A stretch of DNA of 64,000 bases from the NCBI RefSeq assembly GCF_014199985.1, contig NZ_JACHOS010000008.1, positions 186,001 to 250,000 on the forward strand, read 5' to 3'. The translations under genes and the position numbers were made by a program. Source of the stretch: Methylorubrum rhodesianum (GTDB lineage: Bacteria; Pseudomonadota; Alphaproteobacteria; Rhizobiales; Beijerinckiaceae). The notes beneath the pieces are model-generated. The model saw nothing but the letters and a program-made list of their open reading frames with translations. It did not search any database and was not told where the DNA came from. The first letter of the stretch is position 1, and each line of letters begins with the position of its first letter. Positions 1 to 9,296 of the stretch are shown here, in pieces.

Positions 1-828
1 GAACAGGTCGTGCAGGGCCTCGCCGTCGCCCCAGCGGATCGCCCGCGACAGGGCCGACAGATCCTCGTTGAAGCGCCCGAGCATCTCCAGCACCGCGTCG
101 CGGTTGGTCAGGAAGATGTCGCGCCACATGGTCGGGTCGGAGGCGGCGATGCGGGTGAAGTCGCGAAAGCCGCCGGCGGAGAACTTGATGACCTCCGACT
201 GCGTGACCTCCTCGAGGTCGGCGGCCGTGCCGACGATGTTGTAGGCGATCAGGTGCGGCACGTGGCTGGTGATGGCGAGCACGAGATCGTGGTGCTCAGG
301 CGTCATGGTCTCGACGATGGCCCCCAGCCCCTGCCATAGGGCCTGCACCCGCTCGACCGCCGCCGGGTCGGTCCCGTCCGGCGGCGTGAGGATGCACCAG
401 CGGTTCGAGAACAGGGTGGCGAAGCCCGAATCCGGCCCCGAATACTCGGTGCCCGCCACCGGATGCGCCGGCACGAACGGATTGTTCGCCGACAGATGCG
501 GTGCGACGGCCGCCACCACGGCGGCCTTCACGGAGCCGACGTCGGAGACGACGGCACCGGGCTTCAGGTGCGGCGCGATCTGCGCCGCCACCTCGCCGAT
601 CGCCCCCACCGGCACGCAGAGGATGACGAGGTCGGCCCCGGCGGCGGCCGACGCCTCGGTGCTCGCCGCGTCGGCCAGCCCCAGCGCCCTGACCCGCTCG
701 ATCACACCCGCATCGCGGTCGATCGCCACGATCTCGCGGGCGAGCCCGTAGGTGCGGGCGCCGCGGGCGATCGAGGAGCCGATCAGGCCCAGGCCGACGA
801 TGGCGAGGCGATCCACGCCCTGCGTCAC
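1..828 (-). CDS. tyrC: Prephenate/arogenate dehydrogenase, 3' end outside window
   Basis: This NAD(P)-dependent enzyme oxidatively decarboxylates prephenate or arogenate in tyrosine biosynthesis. The visible 276 codons open with a Rossmann dinucleotide motif GLGLIGSS (residues 12-19), followed by DVGSVK and the conserved [10 protein letters not shown] segment that carries the substrate-binding histidine. The frame runs off the left edge of the window, so the C-terminal end is missing. The GTG start at 828 overlaps the stop of hisC (GTGA overlap), so the two genes are translationally coupled. Cyclohexadienyl dehydrogenase linked to an aminotransferase is the usual alphaproteobacterial arrangement. 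Whether prephenate or arogenate is the true substrate cannot be read from the sequence. Confidence 0.9.
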   Translation of the reverse strand, partial: MTQGVDRLAIVGLGLIGSSIARGARTYGLAREIVAIDRDAGVIERVRALGLADAASTEASAAAGADLVILCVPVGAIGEVAAQIAPHLKPGAVVSDVGSVKAAVVAAVAPHLSANNPFVPAHPVAGTEYSGPDSGFATLFSNRWCILTPPDGTDPAAVERVQALWQGLGAIVETMTPEHHDLVLAITSHVPHLIAYNIVGTAADLEEVTQSEVIKFSAGGFRDFTRIAASDPTMWRDIFLTNRDAVLEMLGRFNEDLSALSRAIRWGDGEALHDLF

Positions 829-1955
829 GACCGCGGCACCCCGAGGAAGTCGGTCAGTGCATCCACGAAGGCACGGTTGGCCTCCGCACTGCCGACGGTC
901 ACCCGCAAGGCGTTGGGCAGGCCGTAGGACGACACTCGGCGCACGATCACGCCGGCGCGCGTCAGATGCGCATCGGCCTCCGCCGCCGTGCGGCCGGGCT
1001 TGTCCGAAAAGTGGACGAGCAGGAAGTTGCCGACGCTCGGCGTCACGGCGAGGCCCAGCGCCTCGACCGCGTGGGTAAGCCAGGCGAGCCATTCGTCGTT
1101 ATGGGCGACCGCCGCCGCGACATGGCCCTCGTCGGCGATCGCCGCCGACCCGGCCGCGATGGCGCCGGCCGAGACGTTGAACGGCCCGCGGATGCGGTTG
1201 ACCGCATCGACCACGGCCTCGGATCCCACCATCCAGCCGATGCGCTGCGCCGCCAGCCCGTGGATCTTCGAGAAGGTGCGCGTCATGACGACGTTGGGTG
1301 CGTCGAGCGCCAGTTCGAGGCCGGCGGTGTAGTCGTTGGCGCGCACGTACTCGGCATAGGCCCCGTCGAGCACGAGCAGCACGTTGCCGGGCAGGCCGGC
1401 ATGCAGGCGGCGGACCCCCTCGAACGGCAGGTAGGTGCCGGTCGGGTTGTTGGGGTTGGCGAGGTAGACGATCCGGGTGCGCGGCGTGACGGCGGCGAGG
1501 ATCGCGTCGACATCCGCCGTGAGGTTCGTCTCGGGCGCTACCACCGGCGTACCGCCCGCGGTCAGGATCGCGATGCGGTAGACGAGGAAGCCGTGCTCGC
1601 AGAAGATTCCCTCGTCGCCGGGGCCGACGAAGGCCAGCGCCAGCAAGGTCAGCAACTCGTCCGAGCCCGCGCCGCAGACGATGCGGGCGGGGTCGAGCCC
1701 GTAGCGGGCGCCGATCGCCGCGCGCAGGCGGGTCGCGCTGCCGTCGGGGTAGAGGGCGAGCGTCGCGGCCTCCGCGCGCACGGCCTCGATCGCCCGCGGG
1801 CTCGGGCCGAGCGGCGTCTCGTTGGACGAGAGCTTGTGGATCTTCGCCACGCCCGGCGCGGCGCTCTTGCCGGGCACGTAGGCCTCGATGGCAAGGACGC
1901 CGGGACGCGGCTGAGGGCGCAGGGGGGATCGGGGCGCGGGGTCGGTTGCGGACAT
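825..1955 (-). CDS. hisC: Histidinol-phosphate / aromatic aminotransferase
   Basis: A 376-residue class II (fold type I) PLP aminotransferase of the HisC family. Visible motifs are [12 protein letters not shown] near the N terminus, [17 protein letters not shown] (cofactor-binding Asn), and [17 protein letters not shown], whose Lys230 should form the Schiff base with PLP. It transfers an amino group from glutamate to imidazole-acetol phosphate. Its coupling to tyrC by a 4-bp overlap suggests that it also, or mainly, makes tyrosine and phenylalanine. The length is normal for the family. It is first in the visible tyrC operon, and the 218 bp upstream of it up to the next gene show no recognisable site. 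Confidence 0.92.
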   Translation of the reverse strand: MSATDPAPRSPLRPQPRPGVLAIEAYVPGKSAAPGVAKIHKLSSNETPLGPSPRAIEAVRAEAATLALYPDGSATRLRAAIGARYGLDPARIVCGAGSDELLTLLALAFVGPGDEGIFCEHGFLVYRIAILTAGGTPVVAPETNLTADVDAILAAVTPRTRIVYLANPNNPTGTYLPFEGVRRLHAGLPGNVLLVLDGAYAEYVRANDYTAGLELALDAPNVVMTRTFSKIHGLAAQRIGWMVGSEAVVDAVNRIRGPFNVSAGAIAAGSAAIADEGHVAAAVAHNDEWLAWLTHAVEALGLAVTPSVGNFLLVHFSDKPGRTAAEADAHLTRAGVIVRRVSSYGLPNALRVTVGSAEANRAFVDALTDFLGVPRS

Positions 1956-2173
1956 GGGCCAGGGTCAGCGGAAGAGTCGAACGGGTCTCGCCCGTCCCTC
2001 TACAGCATTTCGCGGGAACGGGGAGCCGCCGACTTCGCTGCAGGCCGACGCGGCGCGGTCGGGCCGGCGAAGGGGTGAGCGCAGGGGCGGGTGGCGTCCG
2101 GCACGATGATCCGCACCTCATCCCGCGCAGCGCCCCGCCCGTCGTGCCCTGAGCCCACCGATCTGTCGGACCG

Positions 2174-2647
2174 CTAGGGCTGTGCCGGCTTGCCTGCGGG
2201 CGCGGCGGGCGTGTCGTCGGAGCCCGGCGGCAGCAGGACGTTCTTCACCACGTTCCCCTCGGGCCCGTACTCGCCGGCCACCGCGAGGCAGGCCTGCTCG
2301 CGATTGAGGTTCATCTGGTTGGACATCAGCGTGAAGATGCCCATCACCCGGTTGCCGAAGGGTCCGCGCGGGCTGACGTCCTCGGGCCGCGTGTTCTGCT
2401 TGGCGAGCAGCGTCTCGAATTCCGCGGTGTTGAGCCGGTAGCCGCAGACGTTGACCGCCGAGAAGATGTAGGCGGCGAATTCCAGCGCCCGTGGGCTCGG
2501 CGCGTTGCGAATCGACCGCGGCGGCGCGGCCTCCTTGGACGGCTCCTGCGGCGCGGGCTGTGCGGGCGCCGGGGCGGTGTCCTGCGCGGCGGCCGGCAGG
2601 GCGAGGCCGCCGATGAGGAGGGCGGCGAGAATCGGTCGGATGGTCAT
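2174..2647 (-). CDS. Small secreted protein of unknown function
   Basis: A 157-residue protein with a classical Sec signal peptide: a short basic start, the hydrophobic stretch ILAALLIGGLALPAAA, and cleavage likely after AAA before QDT. A Pro/Ala-rich linker (about residues 22-48) follows, then a folded segment of about 80 residues with two cysteines (VNVCGYRL and EQACLAVAG) that could form a disulfide in the periplasm. The tail is again Pro/Ala/Gly-rich. I do not recognise the family. It stands alone between hisC and a siderophore receptor. The ATG at 2647 is preceded by GAGGAACG as a plausible ribosome-binding site. Confidence 0.7.
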   Translation of the reverse strand: MTIRPILAALLIGGLALPAAAQDTAPAPAQPAPQEPSKEAAPPRSIRNAPSPRALEFAAYIFSAVNVCGYRLNTAEFETLLAKQNTRPEDVSPRGPFGNRVMGIFTLMSNQMNLNREQACLAVAGEYGPEGNVVKNVLLPPGSDDTPAAPAGKPAQP

Positions 2648-2736
2648 GGCGGCGGGCGTTCCTCGAGCGAGCGGATTCTCATGATCCGCTTAAGCAAGCC
2701 CGAGATAGCTCGACCGCCGGCTGCCTCCAAGCTGAT

Positions 2737-2760
2737 GCAGGGCCCGCGGACGGGCCCTGC
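2737..2760 (-). terminator. Perfect 10-bp hairpin downstream of TonB-dependent receptor
   Basis: GCAGGGCCCG and CGGGCCCTGC flank a 4-nt loop, starting 7 bp beyond the receptor stop codon. No U-run follows on the minus strand, so this is a strong stem rather than a textbook intrinsic terminator. It may protect the mRNA 3' end or act together with Rho. Confidence 0.55.
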
Positions 2761-2766
2761 GGCGAC

Positions 2767-5001
2767 TCACCACTTGTAGCTCACGCTCGCCAGCACGCGG
2801 CGGGCCTCGCCGTAGAAGCACTCGTTGGCCGAGATGCAGGAGGAGACGAAGCGGCGGTCGCCGATGTTGGTGGCGTTGATCGCCGCGCGCCAATTGTCCC
2901 AGGTGTAGTGGATCTGCGCGTCGAACAGCACGTATTCCGGCACCGTCAGCGTGTTGGCGACGTCGGCGAAGGAGCGTCCCACGTAGCGGACACCGCCACC
3001 GAAGCCGAAGCCGCGCCACTCGCCGGTCGGAATGGTGTAGTCGGCGAAGACCGAGGCCAGCACCTCCGGGATGCGGGTCGGCGTGCGCCCGACCTGATCG
3101 GCGTTCCCCTTGATGGTCTGCAGGTCGTAGGCGGTGAAGGCGCCGACGAGGTTCAGCCCCTCGGCGAGGTTGGCCACCGCCTGCACCTCGACGCCGCGGG
3201 AGCGCACCTCGCCGAGCGGCGCGCTGAAGAACGTGCCCGGAATTGGCTGCAGGACGTTCTGGCGCACGAGATCGAACGCCGCTGCCGTCAGGAAGAAGCC
3301 GTAGCCGACGGGCTCGAACTTGACGCCGACCTCGACCTGCTCGCCGTATTCCGGAGCGTAGCTCCGACCGTTGGCGTCCGAGCCGATCTGCGGCTGGAAC
3401 GAGGTCGAGTAGCTGACATAGGGGGCGAGCCCCTCGGGGAAGTTGTAGATCAGGGCGGCGCGTCCGCTGAAGGCCTCGTCGCTGCGGCGGCTGCTATTGG
3501 CCGGGCTGAGCCTGTCCCTCACCACGTTGTCGGCGAAGTCCTGGCGGCCGCCGAGAACGAGGGTCAGACGGTCGGTGAGCTTGATCTGGTCCTGAACGTA
3601 GATGCCGAGCTGCTGGAAGGTGTCGGAATTGACGAGATAGGGCGCGGGCCGACCGAGGATCTGGCCGTAGATCGGGTTGATGATGCTCAGCGGCGTCACG
3701 GTGTAGTTGGCCGCGAAGTTGGTGCCCTGGTTGTCGTGCAGATCGTAGCGCTTGTAGTCGAGGCCGATCAGGAGGTCGTGGGCGAAGTAGCCGTCGAAGA
3801 AGCGGGCCTCGGCCTGGTTGTCGACCTGGAAGATCCCGACCTTCGAGCTCGTCAGGAACTGGTAGCGGGCCAGTTGGGTCTGCGCCGCATCGGCGTAGCC
3901 GGTCTGGTTGAGATAGGAGTTCTGGAAGGCGTCGCTGAACGAGTAGCGGAGGTTCTGCCGGAAGGTCCAGGTCTCGTTGAAGGCGTGCTCGAACTCGTAG
4001 CCCGCAAAGGCTTGCTCGCGCTGGAAGGTGTTGATGGCCGGATCGCCGACATTGAGCGAGCGGGGGATGCGAAGCCCGCTCAGGTTCGGCCGCGCGGTGC
4101 CGAGATAGGGCAGGAAGTTCGCCGTGACCGCGGTCGAGTCGCGCTGGTAGCTCGTCAGGATGGTGAGCGAGGTGCCGGCATCGGGGCGGTAGGTCAGGGC
4201 CGGCGCGATGTAGGCGCGGTCATCGGGGGCTCCCTCGACCTGGGTGCCGCCCTGCCGCCCGAAACCGGTCAGACGGTAGAACCAGTGCCCGGAATCATCG
4301 GCGGGGCCGCCGATGTCGAAGGCGCCGTAGACCTGTCCGAACGAGCCGCCGCCGACTTCGACATAGCCGAAGGGCTGGGTCGTCGGCCGCTTGGTGATCT
4401 GGTTGATGATGCCGCCGGGATTTCCGGCGCCGAACAGCACGGCCGCGGGGCCGCGCAGCACCTCGATCCGCTCCAGGCCGAAGGTCTCGACCTTGAAGGT
4501 CCCGAAGCCGTAATTCAGCACCTGAAGGCCGTCGCGGTAGATGCCGTAATCGCTGGCGATGAAGCCGCGCAGGGTGAAGTAATCCACGCGGGTATCGGCG
4601 CCGAACGTGCCCGAATAGACGCCGGCCGTGTACTGCGTCGCCTGGGTGAGCGTCTGCGCCTTCTGCGCGTCGATCTGCTCGCGCCCGACTACGGTGATCG
4701 ATTGCGGCGTCTCGATCAGCGGCGTGTTGGTCTTGGTCGCGGTCGCCGAACGGGTGGCGACGTAGCCCTGGACGGGGCCGCGCGGATCCTCGGGCGCGGC
4801 GCGACCGTCCGGACCGCGCTGGGCGGCCTGGCCCGCGCCGCTGGCGCCGGCGCCGCGGCCGCTGCCCTCGACCGACAGTTCTTCCAGCCGCGCGGTCGCC
4901 TGCTGCGCCGCGGCGCCCGCGGTGAGCGCGAACAGTGAGGCGCCTGCCAGCGCCATCGTCCGCAGGGCGCGGACGCCGACGAGAGTGCGAACCGACCCCA
5001 T
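2767..5001 (-). CDS. TonB-dependent siderophore receptor
   Basis: A 744-residue outer-membrane receptor that imports a ferric siderophore using energy from TonB-ExbB-ExbD. A signal peptide (about residues 1-32, ending AAAQQ) is followed by a Gly/Ala-rich linker. The plug domain includes NTPLIETPQSITVVGREQID, TQYTAGVYSG, and LERIEVLRGPAAVLFGAGNPGGIINQITKRP, all typical of the FhuA/FpvA/FoxA siderophore subclass. The rest is a 22-strand barrel ending in the aromatic SVSYKW. There is no N-terminal STN signalling domain, so it is not a FecA/FpvA-type transducer. A 17-bp Irr-like box lies about 70 bp upstream of the start, and tonB-exbD-exbB lies 23 kb away in the same window. The siderophore cannot be identified from the sequence. 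Confidence 0.93.
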   Translation of the reverse strand: MGSVRTLVGVRALRTMALAGASLFALTAGAAAQQATARLEELSVEGSGRGAGASGAGQAAQRGPDGRAAPEDPRGPVQGYVATRSATATKTNTPLIETPQSITVVGREQIDAQKAQTLTQATQYTAGVYSGTFGADTRVDYFTLRGFIASDYGIYRDGLQVLNYGFGTFKVETFGLERIEVLRGPAAVLFGAGNPGGIINQITKRPTTQPFGYVEVGGGSFGQVYGAFDIGGPADDSGHWFYRLTGFGRQGGTQVEGAPDDRAYIAPALTYRPDAGTSLTILTSYQRDSTAVTANFLPYLGTARPNLSGLRIPRSLNVGDPAINTFQREQAFAGYEFEHAFNETWTFRQNLRYSFSDAFQNSYLNQTGYADAAQTQLARYQFLTSSKVGIFQVDNQAEARFFDGYFAHDLLIGLDYKRYDLHDNQGTNFAANYTVTPLSIINPIYGQILGRPAPYLVNSDTFQQLGIYVQDQIKLTDRLTLVLGGRQDFADNVVRDRLSPANSSRRSDEAFSGRAALIYNFPEGLAPYVSYSTSFQPQIGSDANGRSYAPEYGEQVEVGVKFEPVGYGFFLTAAAFDLVRQNVLQPIPGTFFSAPLGEVRSRGVEVQAVANLAEGLNLVGAFTAYDLQTIKGNADQVGRTPTRIPEVLASVFADYTIPTGEWRGFGFGGGVRYVGRSFADVANTLTVPEYVLFDAQIHYTWDNWRAAINATNIGDRRFVSSCISANECFYGEARRVLASVSYKW

Positions 5002-5072
5002 TCCCGTGACCCCATCTGTCCAGGCCAGCCGCCGGCCGCCGCAGCAACGTGCGGATCGAGACCGGCCGGCTG

Positions 5073-5089
5073 TTTGGAATTATGCTAAA
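5073..5089 (-). promoter_or_regulatory. Iron control element (Irr box)
   Basis: TTTGGAATTATGCTAAA matches the rhizobial ICE/Irr consensus TTTRGAAYNRTTCYAAA at 16 of 17 positions; only the G at position 12 differs. It sits 72 bp upstream of the siderophore receptor start, where a regulator could control its promoter. Irr is the haem-responsive Fur-family regulator of alphaproteobacteria and acts under iron limitation. Confidence 0.7.
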
Positions 5090-5122
5090 CTGTTGTTGTT
5101 GCTGGCTTTTCGAAGGCTCAGC

Positions 5123-5140
5123 CGTACGGGACCCCGTACG
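5123..5140. promoter_or_regulatory. 18-bp perfect palindrome upstream of siderophore receptor
   Basis: CGTACGGG and CCCGTACG are separated by two bases. It lies between the 3' end of kup and the Irr box of the receptor. It could be an operator for a second dimeric regulator of the receptor or a short hairpin in the kup 3' UTR; the sequence alone does not decide. Confidence 0.35.
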
Positions 5141-5246
5141 AGGCCGCAAGACAGTCGCGCGCAAATCACTGCCCTGTAGCGTGTCAGCCACAGAACTTCG
5201 CGCAACTCTTCATTGTTGCCTTGAGAAGAAATCCCGCCCTGCGCTC

Positions 5247-5268
5247 CCGGCGCCGGGATCGGCGCCGG
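5247..5268 (-). terminator. GC hairpin downstream of kup
   Basis: Perfect 8-bp inverted repeat CCGGCGCC / GGCGCCGG with a 6-nt spacer, starting 4 bp after the kup stop. It is followed on the minus strand by a pyrimidine-rich stretch (ATTTCTTCTC) about 15 nt later. It is a plausible weak terminator. Confidence 0.4.
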
Positions 5269-5271
5269 ATA

Positions 5272-7353
5272 CTAGACGGTGACTTGCGTACCCACTTCGA
5301 CGACGCGGCCGGTCGGGATCTGGAAGAAGTCCGTGGCGTCGTTGGCGTTCTTGGCCAGCGTGATGAAGATCCGGTCCTGCCACAGCGGCATGCCGGAATG
5401 CGCCGCCGGACGGATCGAGCGGCGCGACAGGAAGAACGAGGTCGACATGATGTCGAACTTGAAGCCCTCGCGCTTGAGCAGGGTCAGGGTGCGCGGAATG
5501 TTGGGCGTCTCCATGAAGCCGAAGCGCATCACCACGCGGTAGAAGCCGAAGCCGACCGGTTCGATGCGGACCCGCTCCGCTTGCGTCGCGCGGGGCCGGT
5601 CCATGGTCTCGACGGTGAGCACCACGTTCTTCTCGTGGATCACCTTGTTGTGCTTCATGTTGTGCAGGAGCGCGGCGGGCGCGATCTCGGGATCGCTGGT
5701 GAGGAACACCGCCGTGCCCTTCACCCGCTGGTAGGAGGTGCTCTTCTCCAGCATGCCGACGAGTTCGATCAGCGGCACGTCGGTCTTGCGGGTCTTGTTG
5801 AACAGGATCGTGACACCCCGCACCCAGGTCCACATCATCAGCATCAGGCCGCCGGCCAGCATCAGCGGCACGTAGCCGCCCTCGTGCAGCTTCAGGAGGT
5901 TCGAGAGCAGGAACAGGAACTCAAGCACGATGAAGGGCATGATCACCGCCGCCGCGACGAGCGGGGAGAGCCGCACCACCTTCCACAGCACCACGTAGGC
6001 CATGGAGGCGGTGAGCAGCATCGTCCCCGTCACGGCGATGCCGTAGGCCGAGGCGAGCGCCGAGGAGGAGCGGAAGGTGACGGCCAGGATCACCACGCCG
6101 AGGCCGAGCAGCGTGTTGATCTGCGGCAGGTAGATCTGCCCCGAATGCGCCTCGGAGGTGTGGCGGATCTCCATGCGCGGCAGCATGCCGAGCTGGATCG
6201 CCTGCCGCGACAGGGAGAAGGCCCCGGTGATGACCGCCTGGCTCGCGGTCACGGTGGCGAGGGTGGCCAGCAGCACCATGGGGATCAGCCCCCATTCCGG
6301 CACGAGTTGGTAGAACGGGTCCGTGGTCTCGGGCTTGGCGAGCACGAGGGCGGTCTGGCCGAGATAGTTCAGGACGAGGCAAGGCGCGACGAGGCCGAGC
6401 CACGCCACCTGGATCGGGCGGCGTCCGAAATGGCCGAGATCGGCGAACAGGGCCTCCGCCCCGGTCACCGCCAGGAACACCGCGCCGAGCGCCACCAGCG
6501 CGCCGGTGCCGTGGCCGAGGAGGTAATGCACCGCGTACCAGGGATTGAAGGCGGCCAGCACGCCGGGATTTCCGGCGATATGGGGCAGGGCGGCGGCGGC
6601 CATCGCCAGGAACCACACCACCATGGCTGGGCCGAAGAAGGTCGCGACCCGCGCCGTGCCGTGGCTCTGGACCGCGAACAGGCCGAGGATGATCACCACC
6701 GTGATCGGCAGGACGTAGTCGTCGAAGGCCGGCGTGACGAGCTTCAGGCCCTCCACCGCCGAGAGCACCGAGATCGCCGGAGTGATGACGGAATCGCCGT
6801 AGAACAGCGAGGCGCCGAGCAGGCCGAGCATGAACACGACCTTGGAGCCGCCGAGCGCGTGGCGGGCCTGGGCCATCAGCGAGAGGATGCCGCCCTCGCC
6901 GTTGTTGTCCATGCGCAGCAGGATCGCGACGTACTTGATCGTCACGATCAGGAGCAGCGCCCAGATGATGAGCGAGGCGGTGCCGATCACCTCCTCGGCG
7001 AGCAGGATGCCGTCGGCGCGCGAAGGCGCCAGGGCCTCGCGGAAGGCGTAGAGCGGGCTCGTGCCGATATCGCCGTAGACGACGCCGACGGAGCCGATGG
7101 TGAGCGCCCAGAAGCCGGCCTTGGCATGCCCCTCGGCCGCCGCGTCGGTGGGATCGTGCGCACCCGCCGAGGCCGCGATCGGCCCTCCCTCGCCGGGGGC
7201 CGGGCGGTCCGGGGCGGAAGCCGCCGGCGGGGCCGCAGCCGTCGAACGCTCGGCACCCGAACGCTCGGCGCCGGAATGCTCACCGCTTGGACCGGTGCCA
7301 CTCGGGCTCGCGCCGCTTGGGCTCACGCCGCTTGGGCTGACAGGCTGGGTCAT
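5272..7353 (-). CDS. kup: Low-affinity K+ uptake protein Kup
   Basis: A 693-residue potassium:proton symporter of the KUP/HAK/KT family in the inner membrane. After an unusual low-complexity N terminus (about 75 residues, with SPSG and GAERS repeats) the conserved core begins with [25 protein letters not shown], the family signature. About twelve hydrophobic segments follow, with [27 protein letters not shown] and the [15 protein letters not shown] region, and a cytoplasmic C-terminal domain after about residue 520. The core length is normal; the N-terminal extension is longer than in the enterobacterial protein and is built from tandem 15-bp repeats. The gene is transcribed alone and ends upstream of the siderophore receptor. 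Confidence 0.95.
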   Translation of the reverse strand: MTQPVSPSGVSPSGASPSGTGPSGEHSGAERSGAERSTAAAPPAASAPDRPAPGEGGPIAASAGAHDPTDAAAEGHAKAGFWALTIGSVGVVYGDIGTSPLYAFREALAPSRADGILLAEEVIGTASLIIWALLLIVTIKYVAILLRMDNNGEGGILSLMAQARHALGGSKVVFMLGLLGASLFYGDSVITPAISVLSAVEGLKLVTPAFDDYVLPITVVIILGLFAVQSHGTARVATFFGPAMVVWFLAMAAAALPHIAGNPGVLAAFNPWYAVHYLLGHGTGALVALGAVFLAVTGAEALFADLGHFGRRPIQVAWLGLVAPCLVLNYLGQTALVLAKPETTDPFYQLVPEWGLIPMVLLATLATVTASQAVITGAFSLSRQAIQLGMLPRMEIRHTSEAHSGQIYLPQINTLLGLGVVILAVTFRSSSALASAYGIAVTGTMLLTASMAYVVLWKVVRLSPLVAAAVIMPFIVLEFLFLLSNLLKLHEGGYVPLMLAGGLMLMMWTWVRGVTILFNKTRKTDVPLIELVGMLEKSTSYQRVKGTAVFLTSDPEIAPAALLHNMKHNKVIHEKNVVLTVETMDRPRATQAERVRIEPVGFGFYRVVMRFGFMETPNIPRTLTLLKREGFKFDIMSTSFFLSRRSIRPAAHSGMPLWQDRIFITLAKNANDATDFFQIPTGRVVEVGTQVTV
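7297..7340 (-). repeat. kup: Tandem 15-bp repeats coding the Kup N-terminal SPSG tract
   Basis: Two perfect 15-bp units (7311-7325 and 7326-7340, differing only in the last bases) and a degenerate third unit encode SPSG-X blocks at residues 6-20 of Kup. A second pair of 15-bp units just inside encodes GAERS twice. Such in-frame repeats readily change copy number. Confidence 0.75.
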
Positions 7354-7584
7354 CGGGCAGGCTTGCCTGGGCTCGTGCGTCGTCCGACCGGATGTGGCGG
7401 AGGCGCATGAAGGAAATGCGTCGGTGGTGCGGATCGATCACGCCGGAACAGGCACCGTGCCGCGCGGGAGCGGTCAGCCCGAGGCGGGGCGGGGCAGGTT
7501 CGGATCGCGGAGAGCGGACCGGACATCACGGCGGCCGGGACGGAGGGACGCGCGCCGGAGCGGGCGACCCGTCCCGAAACGGAA

Positions 7585-7630
7585 AGACGGCCGCCCCATC
7601 CACCCGCGCGGGCGATGAAGGCGGCCGTCT
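7585..7630 (-). terminator. Terminator hairpin of ispG
   Basis: Perfect 11-bp inverted repeat (AGACGGCCGCC / GGCGGCCGTCT) with a 24-nt loop, beginning 13 bp after the ispG stop on the minus strand. It is followed by TTCCGTTTCGGG, a weak U-containing tail. It is the only structure I see in the 289-bp stretch between ispG and kup. Confidence 0.6.
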
Positions 7631-7642
7631 CACCGAAAGAAC

Positions 7643-8971
7643 TCACTCGGCGGCGTCGCGCTTGCCCTGGCCGAAGCGTCGCTCGATGTAGTCGATCACG
7701 ATCGCCTCGAAGTCCTTGGCGAGGGTCGCGCCGCGCAGCGTCATCGCCTTCTTGCCGTCGATGAAGACCGGGGCGCTCGGGCTCTCGCCGGTGCCGGGCA
7801 GCGAGATGCCGATATCGGCGTGCTTCGACTCGCCCGGTCCGTTGACGATGCAGCCCATCACCGCGACGTTGAGCCCCTCGACGCCGGGATAGGTCTTCTT
7901 CCACTCCGGCATGGAGGTGGAGATCCAGTTCTGGATGTCGCGGGCCAGCTCCTGGAACGTCGTCGAGGTCGTGCGCCCGCAGCCCGGGCAGGCGGCGACC
8001 AGGGGCACGAAGGTGCGGAAGCCCATGGTCTGCAGGAGTTCCTGGGCCGCCTTCACCTCCACCGTCCGGTCGCCGCCGGGCTCCGGCGTCAGCGAGTAGC
8101 GGATCGTGTCGCCGATGCCCTCCTGCAGCAGCACGCCGATGGCGGCGGAGGCCGCGACGATGCCCTTCGAGCCCATGCCGGCCTCGGTCAGGCCGAGATG
8201 GATCGCGTAGTCGGAGCGGCGCGCCACCTCGCGGTAGACCGCGATGAGGTCCTGCACCGCCGAGACCTTGGCCGAGAGGATGATGCGGTCCTTCGGCAGG
8301 CCGAGCGAGACCGCCCGGTCGGCCGAGGTCAGGGCCGACTGCACCATCGCCTCGCGCATCACCGCGCGGGCGTCGATCGGGTTGGGCGAGCGGGCGTTCT
8401 CGTCCATCAGGTGGGTCAGCAGCTCGCCGTCGAGCGAGCCCCAGTTCGCGCCGATGCGCACGGTCTTGCCGTACTTGATCGCCTGCTCGACGATGGTCGA
8501 GAACTGCGTGTCCTTCTTCTCCTTGAAGCCGACATTGCCCGGGTTGATCCGGTACTTGGCGAGCGCCTCGGCGCAGGCCGGATGGTCGGACAGGAGCTTG
8601 TGGCCGATATAGTGGAAGTCACCCACCAGCGGCACGTGCACGCCGATGCGGTCGAGCCGCTCGCGGATCTTCGGCACGGCCGCCGCCGCCTCGTCGCGGT
8701 CGACGGTGATGCGCACCAACTCCGAGCCAGCGCGGGCGAGCTGGGCCACCTGGGCCACCGTGCCGTCGATGTCGGCCGTGTCGGTGTTGGTCATCGACTG
8801 GACGACGATCGGAGCGCCGCCGCCGACGGTGACGGCGCCCTCGCCCTCGCCGATCTGCACGCCGACGGTGCGGTGACGCGGCGCGGGCCCTGCGATCTCC
8901 GGCCCCTTCATGCCGGGGCTCCGGGAGTCGAGCGGGTTTGCCAGGGCGTCGGGAGCTTCCATGACTTCCAT
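7643..8971 (-). CDS. ispG: 4-hydroxy-3-methylbut-2-enyl diphosphate synthase (flavodoxin)
   Basis: IspG (GcpE) converts 2-C-methyl-D-erythritol 2,4-cyclodiphosphate to HMBPP in the MEP isoprenoid pathway, using a [4Fe-4S] cluster. The 442-residue product has [19 protein letters not shown] at the start of the TIM barrel, FHYIGH and [14 protein letters not shown]. The C-terminal cluster ligands are CPGCGRT (around residue 327) and CIVNGPGE (around residue 372). I chose the ATG at 8971 over an in-frame TTG at 8989 because GAAGG precedes it closely and the first residues are unconserved. It supplies precursors for hopanoids, carotenoids and quinones, all abundant in methylobacteria. Confidence 0.95.
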   Translation of the reverse strand: MEVMEAPDALANPLDSRSPGMKGPEIAGPAPRHRTVGVQIGEGEGAVTVGGGAPIVVQSMTNTDTADIDGTVAQVAQLARAGSELVRITVDRDEAAAAVPKIRERLDRIGVHVPLVGDFHYIGHKLLSDHPACAEALAKYRINPGNVGFKEKKDTQFSTIVEQAIKYGKTVRIGANWGSLDGELLTHLMDENARSPNPIDARAVMREAMVQSALTSADRAVSLGLPKDRIILSAKVSAVQDLIAVYREVARRSDYAIHLGLTEAGMGSKGIVAASAAIGVLLQEGIGDTIRYSLTPEPGGDRTVEVKAAQELLQTMGFRTFVPLVAACPGCGRTTSTTFQELARDIQNWISTSMPEWKKTYPGVEGLNVAVMGCIVNGPGESKHADIGISLPGTGESPSAPVFIDGKKAMTLRGATLAKDFEAIVIDYIERRFGQGKRDAAE

Positions 8972-9296
8972 CGTGCCTTCGCGGGTCAAACTGTCGTCCG
9001 CGCGTGCCGGCCTCGGGCGTCCCGCAGGCGCGGAACGATCCTATCCGAATCCGGCGCGATCCGCGACCTGCCGCCGCGCCCGCGCGAACGGATGCGCAGC
9101 GCGCCTCGATACAAGGCCGCTTCCATGTCGCATCCCGAGCGGGATGTCGAGCGTGTGCCGTGCGGATGCAAGGATGTCGACGCAGCCATCCGCGTTATCT
9201 CCTATGGCATCGTCGCCGCGCGAGGCAAAGAACCGCACAAGTTTTTTATCGCGATGCACCATCTAGGGGTGCAGCGCAACAACCGTGCGAGGCACG
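8972..9296. other. Divergent intergenic region between ispG and patatin gene
   Basis: 325 bp between divergent genes. It holds a short AT-rich patch (GTTTTTTATC at about 9240-9250) that is the likeliest promoter area, and a small hairpin TGCACC/GGTGCA at about 9255-9272. Open frames on both strands (9125-9358 and 9041-9262) look like chance GC-rich frames. Confidence 0.4.

Noticed and set aside
2908..4938. A 676-codon open frame on the plus strand
   Set aside because: Exact antisense of the TonB-dependent receptor; Arg/Ala/Gly-rich composition with no domains, a consequence of high GC in the third codon position.
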